A DNA stretch of 64,000 nucleotides from Campylorhamphus procurvoides (GCA_013396655.1 WBMV01008586.1:248001-312000), one strand, 5' to 3'. Counted from the stretch's first letter, positions 12,851 through 27,621 are shown. Translations and numbers: made by a program. Notes: generated by a model from the sequence alone, not told the origin.

Positions 12851-15800
12851 AACACCTCTAAGCATATCTTAAAATCAAGTTTCAAGAACAAGGGAACAGA
12901 CAAAATAGCCACCAGTTTGATCTGGTATCTTGTATCCTAACCCTGACAGTCACAAGTGGATAGTATTTAAGAGATGATTAGTGAGAAAGTCTGAAGTAAT
13001 CCTTCCTGTTGCATGCCTCAAATCAGAGAGTTTGGGGTTTATTTCATGCTTATCTGGGATCTCTGGCATGTGTTTTTTTGATCATAAGAAGTAACAGTTT
13101 AGAGTAGATATGACAACAAGAGTGCACAGGCAGATACTGTTCAGTCCAGGTTTTTCATATTTCTTCCCTAGATGAATTTTCCCATGCATAAACAGAGAAA
13201 ATTATAGATAACACTTTACAAAATATTGCATCAAATAAACAAAGTGTCTGTGGCTTTAATATGTATTATTGCCCTTTTTCATTAGACCGAGTCCTGTTTA
13301 TGTCATGAAAGATGCCTGCTCTTTGTGTCCATCTGGGTATGCTGATAATCAGATACTGCATGCCTGTGTGAGTCGTGGTCTCTCAGCTGTCACTGCTTGA
13401 GACAGCCCTGATGAAGCTTCCCCATATGGTGGCTCACAAATCCCAACTCTTTCTGAGTTCCCCCTGCTTCCCACAAAGGCTTTTGGTGAAGTCATCTTGC
13501 TGCTGTTCGAGGAAGGACATCCTGGCTTCTCCTAAGCTCCTATCAAGTGGCTTAACCTCTACTTCGAGAAAGCAAGAGGCAGTATGGTACATTGTTCCAA
13601 AGATCGCTGATCTGTTGCTAGTAAAATTAGTGAAGAGGCCATGGTGGAGCAGGGAGCTTGCTGGATGCTTCCTGCTGAAGCTCTAGGGCAACACAGGAGG
13701 CTGACTGCCCACAGAGCCCTGATCCTACCCAGGGTCCTGTCCTGCAGAGTGACCACTAAGTGCTTGCATCGAAATAAAAATAACTGTAACAGCACCAATC
13801 ATGTTAACTCATGAATGAGAAGGCCTTTGTTTCTAGCTTGGTTTGAACTTCCACCAACTTTGAATTCTGTATGGATAGAAGGTACTTCTGATTAAAAGAT
13901 ACATCTTGATTTAAAGGACAGCCAGTGTGTTGTACACGTAATACATAGCTACCAGGAGCACTACTGATTGCTGATAATTTAATTCCTATAACAGACTAGA
14001 GAAAGCTTGTTACCTGGCAGCCAGTATTCAATCACTGTTTTCTGAAATAAATAGCCTATCAGACAGCTAACAATAAAAAAGCAAATGCGATGTCCATAAC
14101 TTTGTGTATTTTTAAATGTAATATACTGTGCTAACACAGACATCCTAAAAGCTGTCTTCCTGGTAATCCTTCTCAATGGCTTTTCCCTGTGTTTGTGGCA
14201 TGGTTTATTTAAGTAAATGGTATTTCTACATTAATTTTAAAATCTGATGTATACGCTAAATAAGATAAGTATGATAGAACATGAAATGCACTAAAATACT
14301 GTCTTCTGTGTTATGCTCATGAGGCTCATGGTTGGGTTTTATTATGTTGTAGAAAAACAATCATTTTAAAACAAGTAAGTACAACGGATTGTGTATTTTC
14401 TCTCATTATCATTGTTCTTGGAACCATAGAAACAACTAGAGGAGCAAAGACTATAAAAACATTCGGGGATCTTGGCTGCAGAGAACTAAATACTATAAAG
14501 TAAAATAATTCTCCCCACTTCCCCAACAACCCCAAACCACATATCCCTCCACAGAAAAATTGGCTTTGTAATATGACAAAAAGTAATAAATGGGTAAGCA
14601 GTGAGATGGGGAGCATCTAATTAATTTTAATTAATTAATAAACCAAACTGTAGCAAATCTATGGAAAAGACATCAGTCCTTTCAGTTATGTGTCCTTTAC
14701 TGACATAGATTGAAGTCTGATGTGACACTGGTTATAGAACAAGTATAGAGCTGGTCGTGAATTTTCAGTGTAATGTTTTGAAGAAACAATTTTTTAAAAA
14801 TCAAAATATAATTTTTAATAAAAGTTTGCAATTGTTCAGTATGATATAATTAGAAATTGACATATTACAATATTTAGCTGGGGAACTAGAAAAGCTCAGA
14901 CAAAACATTTTATTAGTCTAAGAGATTCAAGGCACCGTATTTCAGATAAACTTGTGTCTGCCTAAGATACACCATAGAAGCAGAGGAGCTTCTCTGGTGT
15001 AGCTCACATTCCTATACTCTTGAAGTCTGGATTTTTGGCTGGATGAGGTTTCTACAATATATATTTGTATGATCTAAGAATCAAAACAATGATCTTTCTC
15101 ATTGCCTAAGAAATATACACAGTTGAAACATAGGATAAGTTAATCCATAGATCAGTCCAAGATTTCTTATTTAGGTCTTAGAGGAAGCAAAGTTTTCAAA
15201 GAAAAACAGAATGAATGTACTAAATTCAGTTCTAGATGGTGTGACTTTGATAATATAAGGTATACATTTATTCTACTGCAATACATGTACATTGCAACTA
15301 GGAAAATTTTTCTCTATTATATTTGAAATTATTGCAGTTGAAAATGAGATCTGAAATAAACTTCTTCCACATTTATAACCACTTTAAAAAGTACAATGAG
15401 AGAAAAGAAAGGAAAAAATACTGAAAATAGGCTCAGAGATGAAAGAATACTTGTATGCAGAGATAATAATGGCAAGATAGTGGGGTGTTTCCTTATAGAT
15501 ATTCTGAGGTGGTGGAGATTAAGGAACCTGTCCCCTTTTACCTTCACTTTCCTTTGTAAAATCTATTTTGGCTTTAATGTAATGTACTAGTAAACACTAA
15601 AGCAATTTCAGAATAAATCAGGTCATAGCTTCTGCTTCCTTTTGAGTGTCCATCTGAAATAATTAGTAGCAGAAAAGTATATACATAAATATATATATAA
15701 CACTTTTGGTAGAAATGGCACAGCTGCTGCCAGCTATGCCCTCTGGCACTCCGAGAGGCAGATGCTCCTCCTGGGTTTTGCTGTATGCTCTGAAGTGGAG

Positions 15801-18800
15801 TTGTGTTTTAATTGCTCCATCCATCCCTATTAAGGGACAGGAAGAAAAGAAAAATATATATAATGAGAAAACAGATATTGTATATACTTTACTCTAAATA
15901 CCTGTGGTTAAAAGAATATTAAGGTTGCTAAATGAAGCACTGAAAACCCAGGAAATATATGGCTCCTTGTGTAACATTAATTTAGCTTCTGCAGCCAACA
16001 CCATTATGCTATAGTTCAGGGGCTCCTGCTTCACCTAATGAATGACTGACTGGTCCTTCATGACTGTTCTACTCTTCACAGGTGGTATGGAGTTCCAAGG
16101 CTTCTTTGTCATATAAAATACAAACCCTGTTCTAAGTACAAGGTTACTAATTTCTCACAATTTTTCATTTAGCCCTCCTACTACATTCTGTTAATGGTAC
16201 TCATGGTACTCATGATTATAATATTCATTGTCTTCAAGAACATTCAAAAATGCATTTCTGCAAAATCCTGGGAGGTTGTGGGTGATTGCTGTTTTATGTT
16301 ATATGTGTTGTTATGCTCACAATACTGTGCATGAACAAAGAGGAAACACACTTTATATACAAAGCCAAGAATTTATTGTTGTCATAACTAAAATCTTTAC
16401 AGTATAGTCCAAGAATCATTTGTCCAAATTTAAATACTTCAGAAAAGAATATTTTAATACATAATGTCTCCTTAGTAATAATAATGTAGTTAAAATGATT
16501 ATACACACACTTAGTTTCCCCTCCTTTTTCTGTTATTATGCTCAACATTTTCCTGCTCCTCTGGGTCCCAAGATTGGTGGTTTCAATTTGCTGTTAAGAA
16601 TGTTGGGGGTGCAGTGCAGACTTGTGAGAACCTGTAGTCATTCACTGAGTGAAATATGACGTTCACCTTGATGGTTTCATCTTCCTCATTGAGGGTTTTT
16701 CAATGTACTTACCAACTTACAGTTGCATATTTGCTCCTTCCTCATGGGTCTGCAGGTTTAAGTTATGTGCCCTTTTTGTAGGCTAGATATCAAGTCTTTA
16801 TTCTCAGTTATACCTAAACCCAGTTCTGTTCAGTCCCAGGTCTGCACTTCTTTAACTGACCATAGGTTAGTTGCTTATAGCTGTGAGTCTTGAGTGCCAA
16901 GCCTGTGACATGTTTTTTATCAACCCATGGAAGTATTGCTCTATACAGCATCCTATCTCTCCACTTCTTTGCTGTCACATCAGGCCTGCATTTCTATGCA
17001 CTACATCATTATATGTTAGACTTGTAAAATCACAGAGGTACCATATAAAGATAAACAAAAATAAAAAATATTAGCCAGAGGTACCTGTTAAAATAGAAAA
17101 ACTGTTAGGGATAAATTAAGAAAGCAAAGTTGCTAGTTGGTCAAGAAAAGCCCAGACGGGGCAAGCCTGACAAGCTTCAGTCCTGAGGATTGGGAAACTC
17201 AGTGCGAAGCTGGTAATTCTACTAGCAAGAGCTATGCCATATTACAGAGACGGGAATTACTGTATGCATCCTGAGAAATAGATTAATTAGAAAGAAAACA
17301 CTACATTTCTTTAAAGAATGATTGCTTGAACTCATTGAAAGTCTGCTTTTTAAAAAAAAAAATCAAGAAGTGTTAATTGACTGAAAGTACTTTTAGTTCC
17401 TAATTAGATCATTACAATCATACTGTAAACAAAGGCGATGAACAGACACATGCTGAGTTAGGATGTTATGTCTAGTAGGAATGGACACATTAGAGGATTT
17501 TGGAGTTAGGTTGCAGCTCAGCTCAAAGCCCAGAAATTTAGAATGAGTTCCACTGGTTTTGGCTGTTTTGAGCTGCTCTGGGAATGCAAAGCAGCCATAA
17601 ACTTGGCTTAAATGGCCAGTAAAGTGGGTTTTACTGCTGCTTTGTGTCACTGAATTGCTCCAAAGCAGCTGGAATACCCCATGAATCTGGCCCCAGATGT
17701 TTATGTGGAGTTTATTCAAACTATTCTAACCTCTTTGACATGAAATCTGCTGGAAACCTTGTGAGAATAAGCTCTCTCTCCTTCTTCTGCTCTGAAACAG
17801 AAATGCCAAATGAACAGTCAGCCTTTAATTTCATCACACTTTAGATCTGGTGAATACTGCAAATGGAACAAACCCACCAGAATTTACCCAAGTATTTCAG
17901 AATTCCTCCTCAAATATAATTCAGTTTTAATTCTAAGAAGATCCACTGTGTTTTGGTTGTAATGACATAACCTTACTTATACCTAAATTTGTTGCTTCTT
18001 TGCTGTTGTGGATACATATATAATGCAGGGCTCTTCTTCTAGCATGTGGTCTTACACCTAATGCTTCTGATTTTCGGTTGAATTGCAAATAATTTCTGAG
18101 CTATAAATTCAGCATCTATTCTGTTTTATTCCATTCTAGTTACTATCTACTGCTGTATTCCAACCGGTGGTCTTGTGTGGAATTGATTTCACCAGAGCTC
18201 AGGCATCTGCAGCTGAGTATAGCAACATTTCATTCTCTTTATAGGTGATAGTGCAAGAGATGTTACCACATCATCTCACTCTCTGGACGCTTATGAGTTA
18301 TGTATGAGTTCAAAACAGTGCTAGAATTATTTTATAATATTTTGAATGGTAGTGTCATGCAAAGGTGCTTTCACTTTTAGTGACGTTTACAGTACCTTCA
18401 TTCACACTAAATACAGACTCATAATAAGCTGGCCCACTCAAGCCAAGCAACACCCCTGTGCCGTAAGGTACTTCTTGGTGTAAGACTCTCATAGTCTGTC
18501 CCATTCTGGTGCCAGCTCCAATATAGGTCTCTACTGCTCTTATAATGAAATTCAAGTAGCAAGAAAGAGCTAGCTGATCCATACTCTGCACAAGGTCACA
18601 GATTTATGTGATGTTCAGGATAGGCTTTATCATGACACCTATGTCATCCTTGAGACTTTTCTCCTTACCAAAGGCAAGTCCAGTTTTCAGAAGATATAAA
18701 TAATGTAAAATTATATAAAAATATTTCTGGCTTGAGTCACTTGATGCACAGCCAAGAAAAACACTAGGGACTGCATTGGAAGGAATGTCTTTTATTTTTT

Positions 18801-21800
18801 GGCAGCACAGATGAGGTAGTTGACCTAATAGGAAATATCTCTAATATATTTGATTAAAATTCCACAACTTTTGGCAAATATTCATAAAAATATTAGACTT
18901 TAAGTTTACACTTTGCAACATCCTTGAAGATATGTCCTGCTAACATGGGATGTATTAACAGATGGAGAAAGGACTGCCATTTGTGGCCAAGGTGAAGACT
19001 AAAGTAAATATTGTTTAGAGAGAAGGTTTTATATACCAATATGCAAAAGGAGTTAAACAGACATTTTCTTCAGTGCGAATATTCAATCTAATTCTCTTTT
19101 TATGCTGTTGCTATATTTTATTTAATGTGTTTTACAAAAATAAGGTCTTTGTATAGGTTGCATAGCAATGGTTTAAAATATCTGCACGAAAAGCATGACC
19201 TTAAAAAGGAGGCAGGAGGGACAGAATAGCTGAATTGTTAACAGATGAATAATTGGTTTTGAGGAATGTCAACAAAGCCTGCTTGTCTACACTACAGCCA
19301 TTCCAGGAGAGGTAAATAGATGTAGCCTTTTTGCTGAAATTATATGAACAACATTCAGCGGGATTCTTCTAATGACTCACATGCCTGAGATTACTTGGTC
19401 TGCAGTGCGTTGGGGCCAAATCTGAATCCAGTAGCACACTGCATGGTGATCAGATTATTAGTCGAGGAATATGTTTATTTAAAATAAAAGTAGCTCCAAA
19501 TTAGGTGACAGTTATTTTCTCAGTCTTTGTGTTGGACCAGTAGATAAGACCACCAAATAAAGGGAAAACCAGCAAAAGTTCACACAAAGTTTTATGGATA
19601 TTTAGCACCCGTCTGGTAATAGAAAGTTTAAGGGCATTCATCATTTGAAAATGTCAGTTTGGAGAACCTTGTTATGTGGAGTTTGAAAAGATGCCACATC
19701 CCTGTACTACAGACTTCACTGTGTAAGCAGTCAGGGTGGATGGAGAGTGGAAGATGATATGGAGTGGTGTGTATAGCCACACAGTAGAAGTGTTAGGAAC
19801 CATAATGTGGGGATTCTGCAGTCCACTCTGCTCTCTCTCTCAAACTGAATAACTCAGCTCTTCTGCTCTGCAGAGTCCCTCTATGTGATAGACTTTTAAC
19901 ATTTACTCCAAGCAATAATCCAGTGAGTCAGGCATTATTGCTCTATTAGTATTCCATTTATTACTGTTTTATTGAGAAGCTGGACAAACTATTAGGACTT
20001 CTGGCCTACCTTATCACTTGAGGATTAACTGTGACCTAAAATGAATCACTCAGTCATGCTACAAACTGCAGAGATCATTTTATCTTGTTGAAGTACCTGT
20101 CACTTTTCAGATGAGAGACTTTATTTTAAAACAGGCATTAGAAGAAATTATTTGATATGTGGTTTAAAATGCTTCCAATGCTCCTTCCTAATTTCCCCAG
20201 TGTCACTAATATCTCAGTTCAGACAAAAGAGTTCAGGGTTACAGACCTAGATGCTGCATTGTACCTTTGTCTACCAAATATCCTCACAGCCACCAGCCTG
20301 CTGTGCTCTGTGCTTATGTTTTCTCGCCTTCCTGTCATCACCCAGTTCAACTGCTTACCAGCAACCTCAGACTCCTGCAGTGTCCCTCTTATCCCTCTTG
20401 TTCATCTGCATTAGGCAAAGCAGAGATACTTCAAAAATGTCTTTTGACTATCAAATTAAGCCTTGAATCTCGTGAGAACTCCAATTTCAAGATTACACAT
20501 GTTCAATATAAGGTCCCACTTGTAGGATTAAACTTTCTAGGAAGCAGACGTCAAACAGCATTGTAATGAGAGGTTGTACTCACCCAGGGCATGTGGGCAA
20601 TATATCACAACCATGACCCACTTGTGTACTTTTGTTACACAACTTTGTCCCATAAAAGTGGGCAGATACGGCTAGTAACGACTGTGTCTGTATACAGCAA
20701 CTGCTGCCTGTGTAGGAAAGGAATATGCCATTATTTTTACATAGTACTCAATATAGGATCTTTCCATCTCTTCTGTACCTCTGTACCTCTGTTACGAATT
20801 ACCAACTGGTATGCACAAACAAGACACTGACAGCTTTTGTTGCAGTCACTAAGATTTTACAAGCTGTGCAGCCAGCCAATGCATCTTTTGCCATTTCACC
20901 AAAATATTTGTCTGAGGGTACTATGAGTATTTCAACTGATGCGAAGTGTGAGTTTTGCCTTTTAATTTCCAATTGATCAGAGTCTGCCTATGGTAGGTAC
21001 TTTATATTGATTATATTTGCTGGTGCAAATTAAGTTTAGTTAGAGAAAAAGGAGTTACTAAAAAAATCCTACCCATTCAGTCTTAGAGATAAAACGCCAT
21101 ATATTTTTGCACTTTTGAATCTGCTTGCCACTGTCTTCAATTAATTCATTGATACTTCTTGCTGATTCATGCTCCAAGATCCTCTATTACTTTTGCATAA
21201 CTACACTGGGCACATAATGTTTTTCCTGATATGTTTCCTTTTTTCTTCTGAAAGACATCTCTGCTTGATGTTGGCAGTGTGAACTGTTTGATGGGGCAGC
21301 ATTTATAAACATTATCCTTTAGAACTTGCACATCCAGCTGAAACCAACAGTTCACTCCTCTTTTTCTTATAGAAGTGTTTCCATGGCTAAAAACTTTGCA
21401 TGGCATTTCTAGTTTTCTATTTCCTAGAAAAATAATAATAAAAAAAGGGAGTGCTAGATATTACTATAACAGCTTGTATTCTGCTTCTCTTCTTTCACCA
21501 GTATTTATTATTTATTATTGTCTTCACAAAATTAGGCCAGCATGTTGCCGTATTTGGACACATCTTTAAAGTAGCACTGAATGTTAAAAAGAGAAGTATT
21601 GTAAAGAAAACCCCATCTGAAACTATGTCCTTTTGGTTTCTGGATTTGAAAAAGTGTCAAGAAAAATAAAGGTAGTCTGAATAACTTCAGAAATAAATTG
21701 AAGATTCCGGATTATTAGGTAGTCCTAGGTAAAACAGATGTTTTTATGTTCAACTGTGGCTTTTTAAAGGAAAGAAATGCAATTACATAAAAATATGCAG

Positions 21801-24800
21801 AAGACATATTAGGTACACTGGTAAGGTTACAAAAGTGTGAAAGGGTTTGTCTTAGTAGATTGGGAGTCTCTGGGAGTCATCCTAACTCAACACCGAAGTC
21901 AAACTGAGGTGTGCCTCAGATCTTCCCCCCACATCTCCATCAACTTATTTTTGATAAAAAAGATATGGGGTGTTCAATGAGGAGACTGCCCATTAAAAAA
22001 TCCCAAGAAAAAACCCAAGCGAAAACAAAACCAGAAACATGGATAATGTGAGTGTGTTTTCTATATAACAAGACTGAACACTTTCTGGCACTTAATAATT
22101 TGATATTAACCAGTTTATTCCTCACAGAGTGACACAAGAGTGGTATCACTAAATCAGTTGAGTATAGATGTGTTTTAGCCCTGAGGTAAAATCTTGAGGA
22201 ACAAACAGAACTCAAGGGCTTTCAAGTTTTTCTTGGTTATTATTATGGATATTCATTCGGAGGGTTATGGAAATCTGAGCTGCTCTATCTTTCAGTGTCT
22301 CCATAAAGCACAGTGGTACTTCATACAGTTGTTTAAAGGATTCTGTATGAATTACCATGAACCTCAAAAGTTGCCACACCTAATTGACTGGCCATCCCGC
22401 AGGGAGTCTGGAAATAACCTTTGGGAACTGTCCACAAAAGGTTTCTCCTGTGAAGAGTGTTTCAGTATGGTGTCCCTCTCAGAGCTGTTACCTGGTGCAG
22501 ACAGGAAAGAGCAGGCCATAGGTGTGCTGAGGGAGAGAATGGACCTGTGTCTCTGGTCTGTGTCTTTGTCTGTCTGCCTGATCCTGCAAGAAACATTTGT
22601 TCTTTAGGTCAAGAGAAAGGGGTACATTCAGTTCCTAAAGATGACTAAGAAGGGAACGGATGCATGAGGAAAACCAAACCTCACTTTCATTTAACTGACT
22701 AATGGAACCCACTGCATGCTGGACTGAACATCAGAGAGATGGGAAGGCCACTGGAGATAGGAAAAGATGGGAAGGCTATAAGCTTGGCACTTAGCTCAAA
22801 TATATTGTCTCCCTCTGTCTATGATTTCTTCTGGTCTTCCTTGGTCAGAGATATCTCTCTTCAAAAACCTTTCATAAGTTTCTAGTGAATGTTTATGTGA
22901 AAGGGGTCTTACCTGTGTGTCAACCAAAACATGAGAATTCTGAAGAGAGACTTCAGTATTGTTTAATATGAAGAGTTCTTTGCACACCGTTGGACATTTT
23001 GCCGCAAAACATATATTCTGCTTTCTTATAGGAATGTGTATGGAAGCTGCCTTTTTATCTGAGCCTTCCTTTGTTAACACATTTACTATTCCACTATTTT
23101 GCCATTTTACTTCAACCTTTTTCAGACTCTGTCTGTGTTCTCCTGCTTAATAATGTGCTAAATGTTTCTGTCTACTGCATCATTTACAATAAGACCCTTT
23201 ATTAATATCCTGTTAGACACCTTGCATGAATACCTAGAGATGAGCAACAGAGGTAGCTGAAAGAGCACGCAGGCAATTCCAAGACAAAAGTGATGCATGA
23301 CAAAGTGTCTCCACTCTGCTTACGTAATTGTCTGAATCTTGATTTAAGTTTCCCCTGTTGCCAGAAATGAATTATACCATAAAGTCTGTGCTCTTTCCAT
23401 TTGAACTTTGGATTGTCATTAGTGATGATTTGTGCCAGATATCATTAAAAGTATGCATAAAAAATGTAAATGATCTGAAAAGCAATTACAAGCTTACAGT
23501 TCCAGACTGTTTTTTGGTCACCCCAAGCTCTCCATGTTTTGAATGAGATTTTCACATCCAGGGGGAAAAAAAATAAAAGAAAATTAAAAAAATCCTTGGC
23601 TCCTTGAAACTTCTTTGAGAATTTTTTTCCCAATTTATTAATTTTTTCTTCAAAAATGGGCAAGTTATTTAGGAGGTCATGTCTTACTTAAAAACCAAGT
23701 GAATTTGGTGCCCAAGCTCCCTAGCAAATCTGGGCCTGAGAGCAAGTGGAGTTAAGTGTGCTTGAAATATGTGGCTCTTACTGGAAGTGGGAATAGCCAG
23801 TACTTCAGAACACTGCAAACTTGAATTTCTTGTTGATATTTTTTATTTCTATGATGTATTTAATTCAGTAGAAATGTGACTGCTAGACTTGATTTTAACC
23901 AGGTATCTTGTAGGCAGATATTGTACAAATTTCCCTACACAAAGATCTGCTAATGCATCTCAGTTTGAATTTGTAAATCTGCCAAGTTTCACTCATTCAG
24001 AGAGAGGCTCCCTCACTTGGGATTAATTTTAAGACTGTCTTAAAAAGTGTCTCCACTTGTGATGAAACATTTTGTTGCGTGTGAATGAGATGTATAAAAT
24101 CTCATTCTAAAGGCCAAATTCATCTCTGGTGTGACTTCTGGGGAATTCCCACGATGCTTTGAAATCTTCCTCATTCAGATGATCACAGCTCAAGGAGCCT
24201 GAACGTTCCTTCAGTTTGATCCCTGTGCATTTTGCAGAGAGTGCCAGTCATATAGTGGTGTTCTGAAGTGTTCACATGGAGTGAGAGATGTGGTAGTCAC
24301 AGATCATTTTCATTTTAGCCTAAGCCAGGATGAAAACTCTACAGATGAAGTGAATTTGACATACAGCTTAACTATTCATAGATAAGAATAATATACACTT
24401 TCCAACATATATAAATATATAAAATAGTAAAACTTTCAATTTTCCTTTGTTCCTTTCTCCAAAATAAGCATATTAAGGAAGTAGGTAGTGAAAGGAGCTG
24501 TCGCTGGTGCAAAGCTATTATATATATCATAACTAAGCCATCCACCTGCCTTTTTGCACACAATAAATAACCAGCAACAAAACTAAACAGAAACCAAAAA
24601 TCAAAAAAACAAGCCCCAAACAGATCATGTTTGTTGATAATATTATTCAAGACTAAAGATTCCTTTTGTCTTCCGTGTGATACTAAAACACTCTCAGGCT
24701 GATAAAATCAGCAAGGACAGGGCAATTGTCATTGCTCATTTTATGACCTGGGGCATTGCTCCAGTACCTCGGACTGCCTTGGCACCATTAGTCCCTAGAC

Positions 24801-26407
24801 TGCTTCTGCCGATCTTAAAGAAGCTTTTGTTGGTAATCAGTACAGACTCTGGAATCCCAGGACACCACTGCTAGTTATGCTGAGCTAAAATCATAAGGAG
24901 TGCAAGCAATAACAAGCACCAAGGCCTGTGCTGACCCTTAGCAGCTGTTTATATCCAATCATAACTGAGCAAATGACTTTCCAAACGAAAAGGCATGTTT
25001 TTGGAACTGATAATAAATCAATCTTTAAAGAATGAGAAATACTTATTAGTTTTATTCTCTGCTAGGTTGTAAAAAAACCAAATAAGAACCCCTGTCTTAG
25101 AGCCAGACGACTTTCACATATATAGAGAGATTTAAAGGGGTTGCACATCAAAAGGGGGCATTTTTAATAATGCTCACATGACAGGCAAACACTACTGCAT
25201 TTCTGAAAGTGATACACTCCAGCTTAATGAAAGGTAACTTTCAGAAAACCAACTAAATTGCCACCAAATCTCTGGCAATTAGTAAAAATAAAACTTCTAA
25301 GTTCTTAATGGGGTAAAGGAATAATAAGTAACATAATTCTGATAGTGTGAATTTCAGTGTCAGGGATAACGTGGTAAAGCTGTTCTTACTTCAAAAAGTT
25401 TGAAGATAATTAATAACAGAAGAGATTTTTATAGCTGCAGGCAAGAGAAGGTAACAGTGTTCTGCATGAAGGGGGAGAAGACGTGCTGCTTCAGTACTAC
25501 AAACCCTGTGCCGTCCTGGCCCCTGTTCCTCTGGGCAGCCTTGGTGGGAAGTTGGTGCCCGTGCCTGGCCCAGCAGCACGGCTTCTAACAGACTCCAGTG
25601 CCTCCTTCCCTAGCTGATGCACCAAGGGTGACTCTGGTGGGTGAGGAAGTGGGTGGACAGTCACCTGTGACACCCTGGAGGTGGTCATGCTTTCCTGCCA
25701 AAACCCTACATTTAGTATTTGCAGAAGTAGCTACTTCTCTTCCCCTGCACCAGCTTTATAAATTAATGGAGCTTATGAGGAACAGCGTGGAGGCAGGATT
25801 CACCTGTCTGAATTAGGTGTTTATATCAGAGCTGACCAGCTTTCTGAGAACAATTTGTCTCACCCCAAAGAAGATAGCCTGTTCAAATGAGCTACACAAG
25901 GGAAGCACAGTCCTTTTGCTGACCTCGAAGGGAGCTGGTGGTGCCTATTCCAGGCATAGAGGTCTGTATGGCAGACATTTTAAATTTAGGTGTAACAAAA
26001 GCCCTCTAAGAGCCATCCTCATGTTTTCCTTTTGTTGGTTATGAGTCCTGGGTCAGGAAAAGGTTGGGAATATTAGACCAAGATGAGCAATATCATGTTT
26101 GTAGCCATGGTGTTGTTTTGAACTTTTGCAGACAACTACCACACCCCTCTGATGTTTTCTTCATAACATACCAACTGCTGAGAGATTGGCACAACAGTGT
26201 AATATTAATAGAAGAAATCTGGTTTGAATTCCCTTAAAGTCAATGTTCTTGTAAATCTAATAAGTACTTGGATATTGACGTCCTAGTCCCCATCTGCAGA
26301 ATTTAAAAATCTGAAATTCATTTAAGTTTTATAATTAATAAACAAAAGTCCTCAGCCTTAAAATGTGAAAGAATTATTAGTTACACTATATTTTTATGGT
26401 GCAGTCC
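12851..26407. other. Unique non-coding sequence, repeat-poor
   Basis: About 13.5 kb with one tentative MIR relic (19.9 kb) and no CR1 detected. 23.5-23.7 kb is A/T-homopolymer rich. 25440-25700 is GC-richer than its surroundings with no identified cause. A minus-strand frame at 18355-18591 looks mildly protein-like but has no supporting signals. Confidence 0.5.
19885..19995 (-). mobile_element. Possible MIR-type SINE relic, minus strand
   Basis: ACTTTTAACATTTACTCCAA, then ATCCAGTGAGTCAGGCATTATT and TTATTGAGAAGCTGGACAAAC, follow the reversed MIR order (ctttacat...atcctatgaggtaggtattatt...gatgaggaaactgag) loosely. Confidence 0.35.
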
Positions 26408-26512
26408 CTAAAAGGATATTAAAGCGCTTTGACAGTGGCCAGGTCCCTTACTACAATGCTGTAATAGGAATGCTTTTTATCACCATTCCACAGAGAAACT
26501 GAAGAAATTACT
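26408..26512 (-). mobile_element. MIR-type SINE relic, minus strand
   Basis: The plus strand reads AGGATATTAAAGCGCTTTGA then CACCATTCCACAGAGAAACTGAAG, the reverse of the MIR 3' half (cf. consensus gtaaagcgctttgagatcct and cagtttcc...aatgggg). The AAAGCGCTTT core is a good landmark. Boundaries are approximate. Confidence 0.6.
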
Positions 26513-26909
26513 GATACAGGCCAAACCTTGAAACACTTGAATATTTGCTAAGGACCATCCCCATGCTGATTGTAGGACATGAAAAGACAAGAGATACCCC
26601 ACAGCAGTGGTGTAGAAAGAGCAACCTAATCTGTGCTAGGGACAAGCATGTATAGCCCATACTTTTAGCTGAAGTCTGAGAGTGTGAAAGCTGCTTCAGG
26701 AATGGATTAGCAGGTGCTTTCAGAATGTCGTTTTGCAAAGCAGCTGTGAAATGTGTACTTGCCTGGACTGGATGGTGGAAGAGGTAAGGCAGAGGCAGGG
26801 AGCACCGACTGGAGACTCTAGTGGAGTCAGCAAGGAGAGTGGACACATTTGCTTTCTTCCTGGCACAATTTGCTGTGGGCACTGTCAGGTGTCCGGTAAT
26901 AATTAGGAT

Positions 26910-26961
26910 ATGCTAATTGGCAAATGAAGTATGCTAATGATCAGATGAATCAGATGCTAAT
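26910..26961 (+). repeat. Decayed tandem repeat carrying three ATGCTAAT motifs
   Basis: ATGCTAAT occurs at 26910-26917, 26931-26938 and 26954-26961, spaced 21 and 23 bases. The sequence between copies is also similar (TGGCAAATGAAGT versus GATCAGATGAATC), so this is an imperfect minisatellite of about 21-23 bases, 2.5 copies. ATGCTAAT is one base away from the POU octamer ATGCAAAT; any binding role is inference. Confidence 0.7.
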
Positions 26962-27574
26962 AAGATTGGCAGGGGTATACTTACCCTGACAGCTGAGTAG
27001 CAAAAAAGAGTAAGGAGGTGAAGGTATGGGGAGATGCCCAGTTGACCTCTCATTAGGCCTTTGTTCCCAAAAGCAGGATTGTAATTTAGAGGTACGTGTG
27101 TGAGAGGTGTTGTGCTGTTCTGTGGTAACCTGAATCCCTCTCATCTGGAGTCTGCCTGCAGAATCAATGTGTTGTCTCTGACAGGGATGAGCTGCCCTCA
27201 TCTGCCCAGTGTGACTGGCTGGGAAAAGTCAGATGTGGTAGCCATAGGAATATTTGGTATTCCAGTTAAACTATTCAGGAAACACAAGGGGTCATGTGCT
27301 TTATTCCAGTCATTGGTGCTATCATACTGAACTTTCCTGACACAAAAAATATTGATGGTCACAAACGAGTATTTGTTAAGAGCTTTCAAAAATGTATTGA
27401 TATCTAAACTGAAGGTCCTTGTGGTTGGCCAAAAATTAGAGAGATACAAATAGGTAAGGCAAGCGGGAGGTACTGTCATTTGACTTTGATATTACCTGTT
27501 GATATTTTCTTCCTTAAAAAGCTCCAATCGATCAAAAGAATCTGTGAGGCCCAACAACTTGCCTTAGGGTACAT

Positions 27575-27621
27575 TAAAACAAACAAACAAACAAACACAC
27601 AAACAACAATCAAACAAACAG
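27575..27621 (+). repeat. CAAA tetranucleotide repeat
   Basis: AAACAAACAAACAAACAAAC followed by CACACAAACAACAATCAAAC. Short and partly degraded. Confidence 0.9.

Noticed and set aside
22194..22607. 137-codon plus-strand open frame
   Set aside because: No domain, no start context, no splice signals and unremarkable composition; consistent with chance.
26508..26882. 124-codon minus-strand open frame
   Set aside because: It overlaps the end of a MIR relic and has no recognisable protein features.
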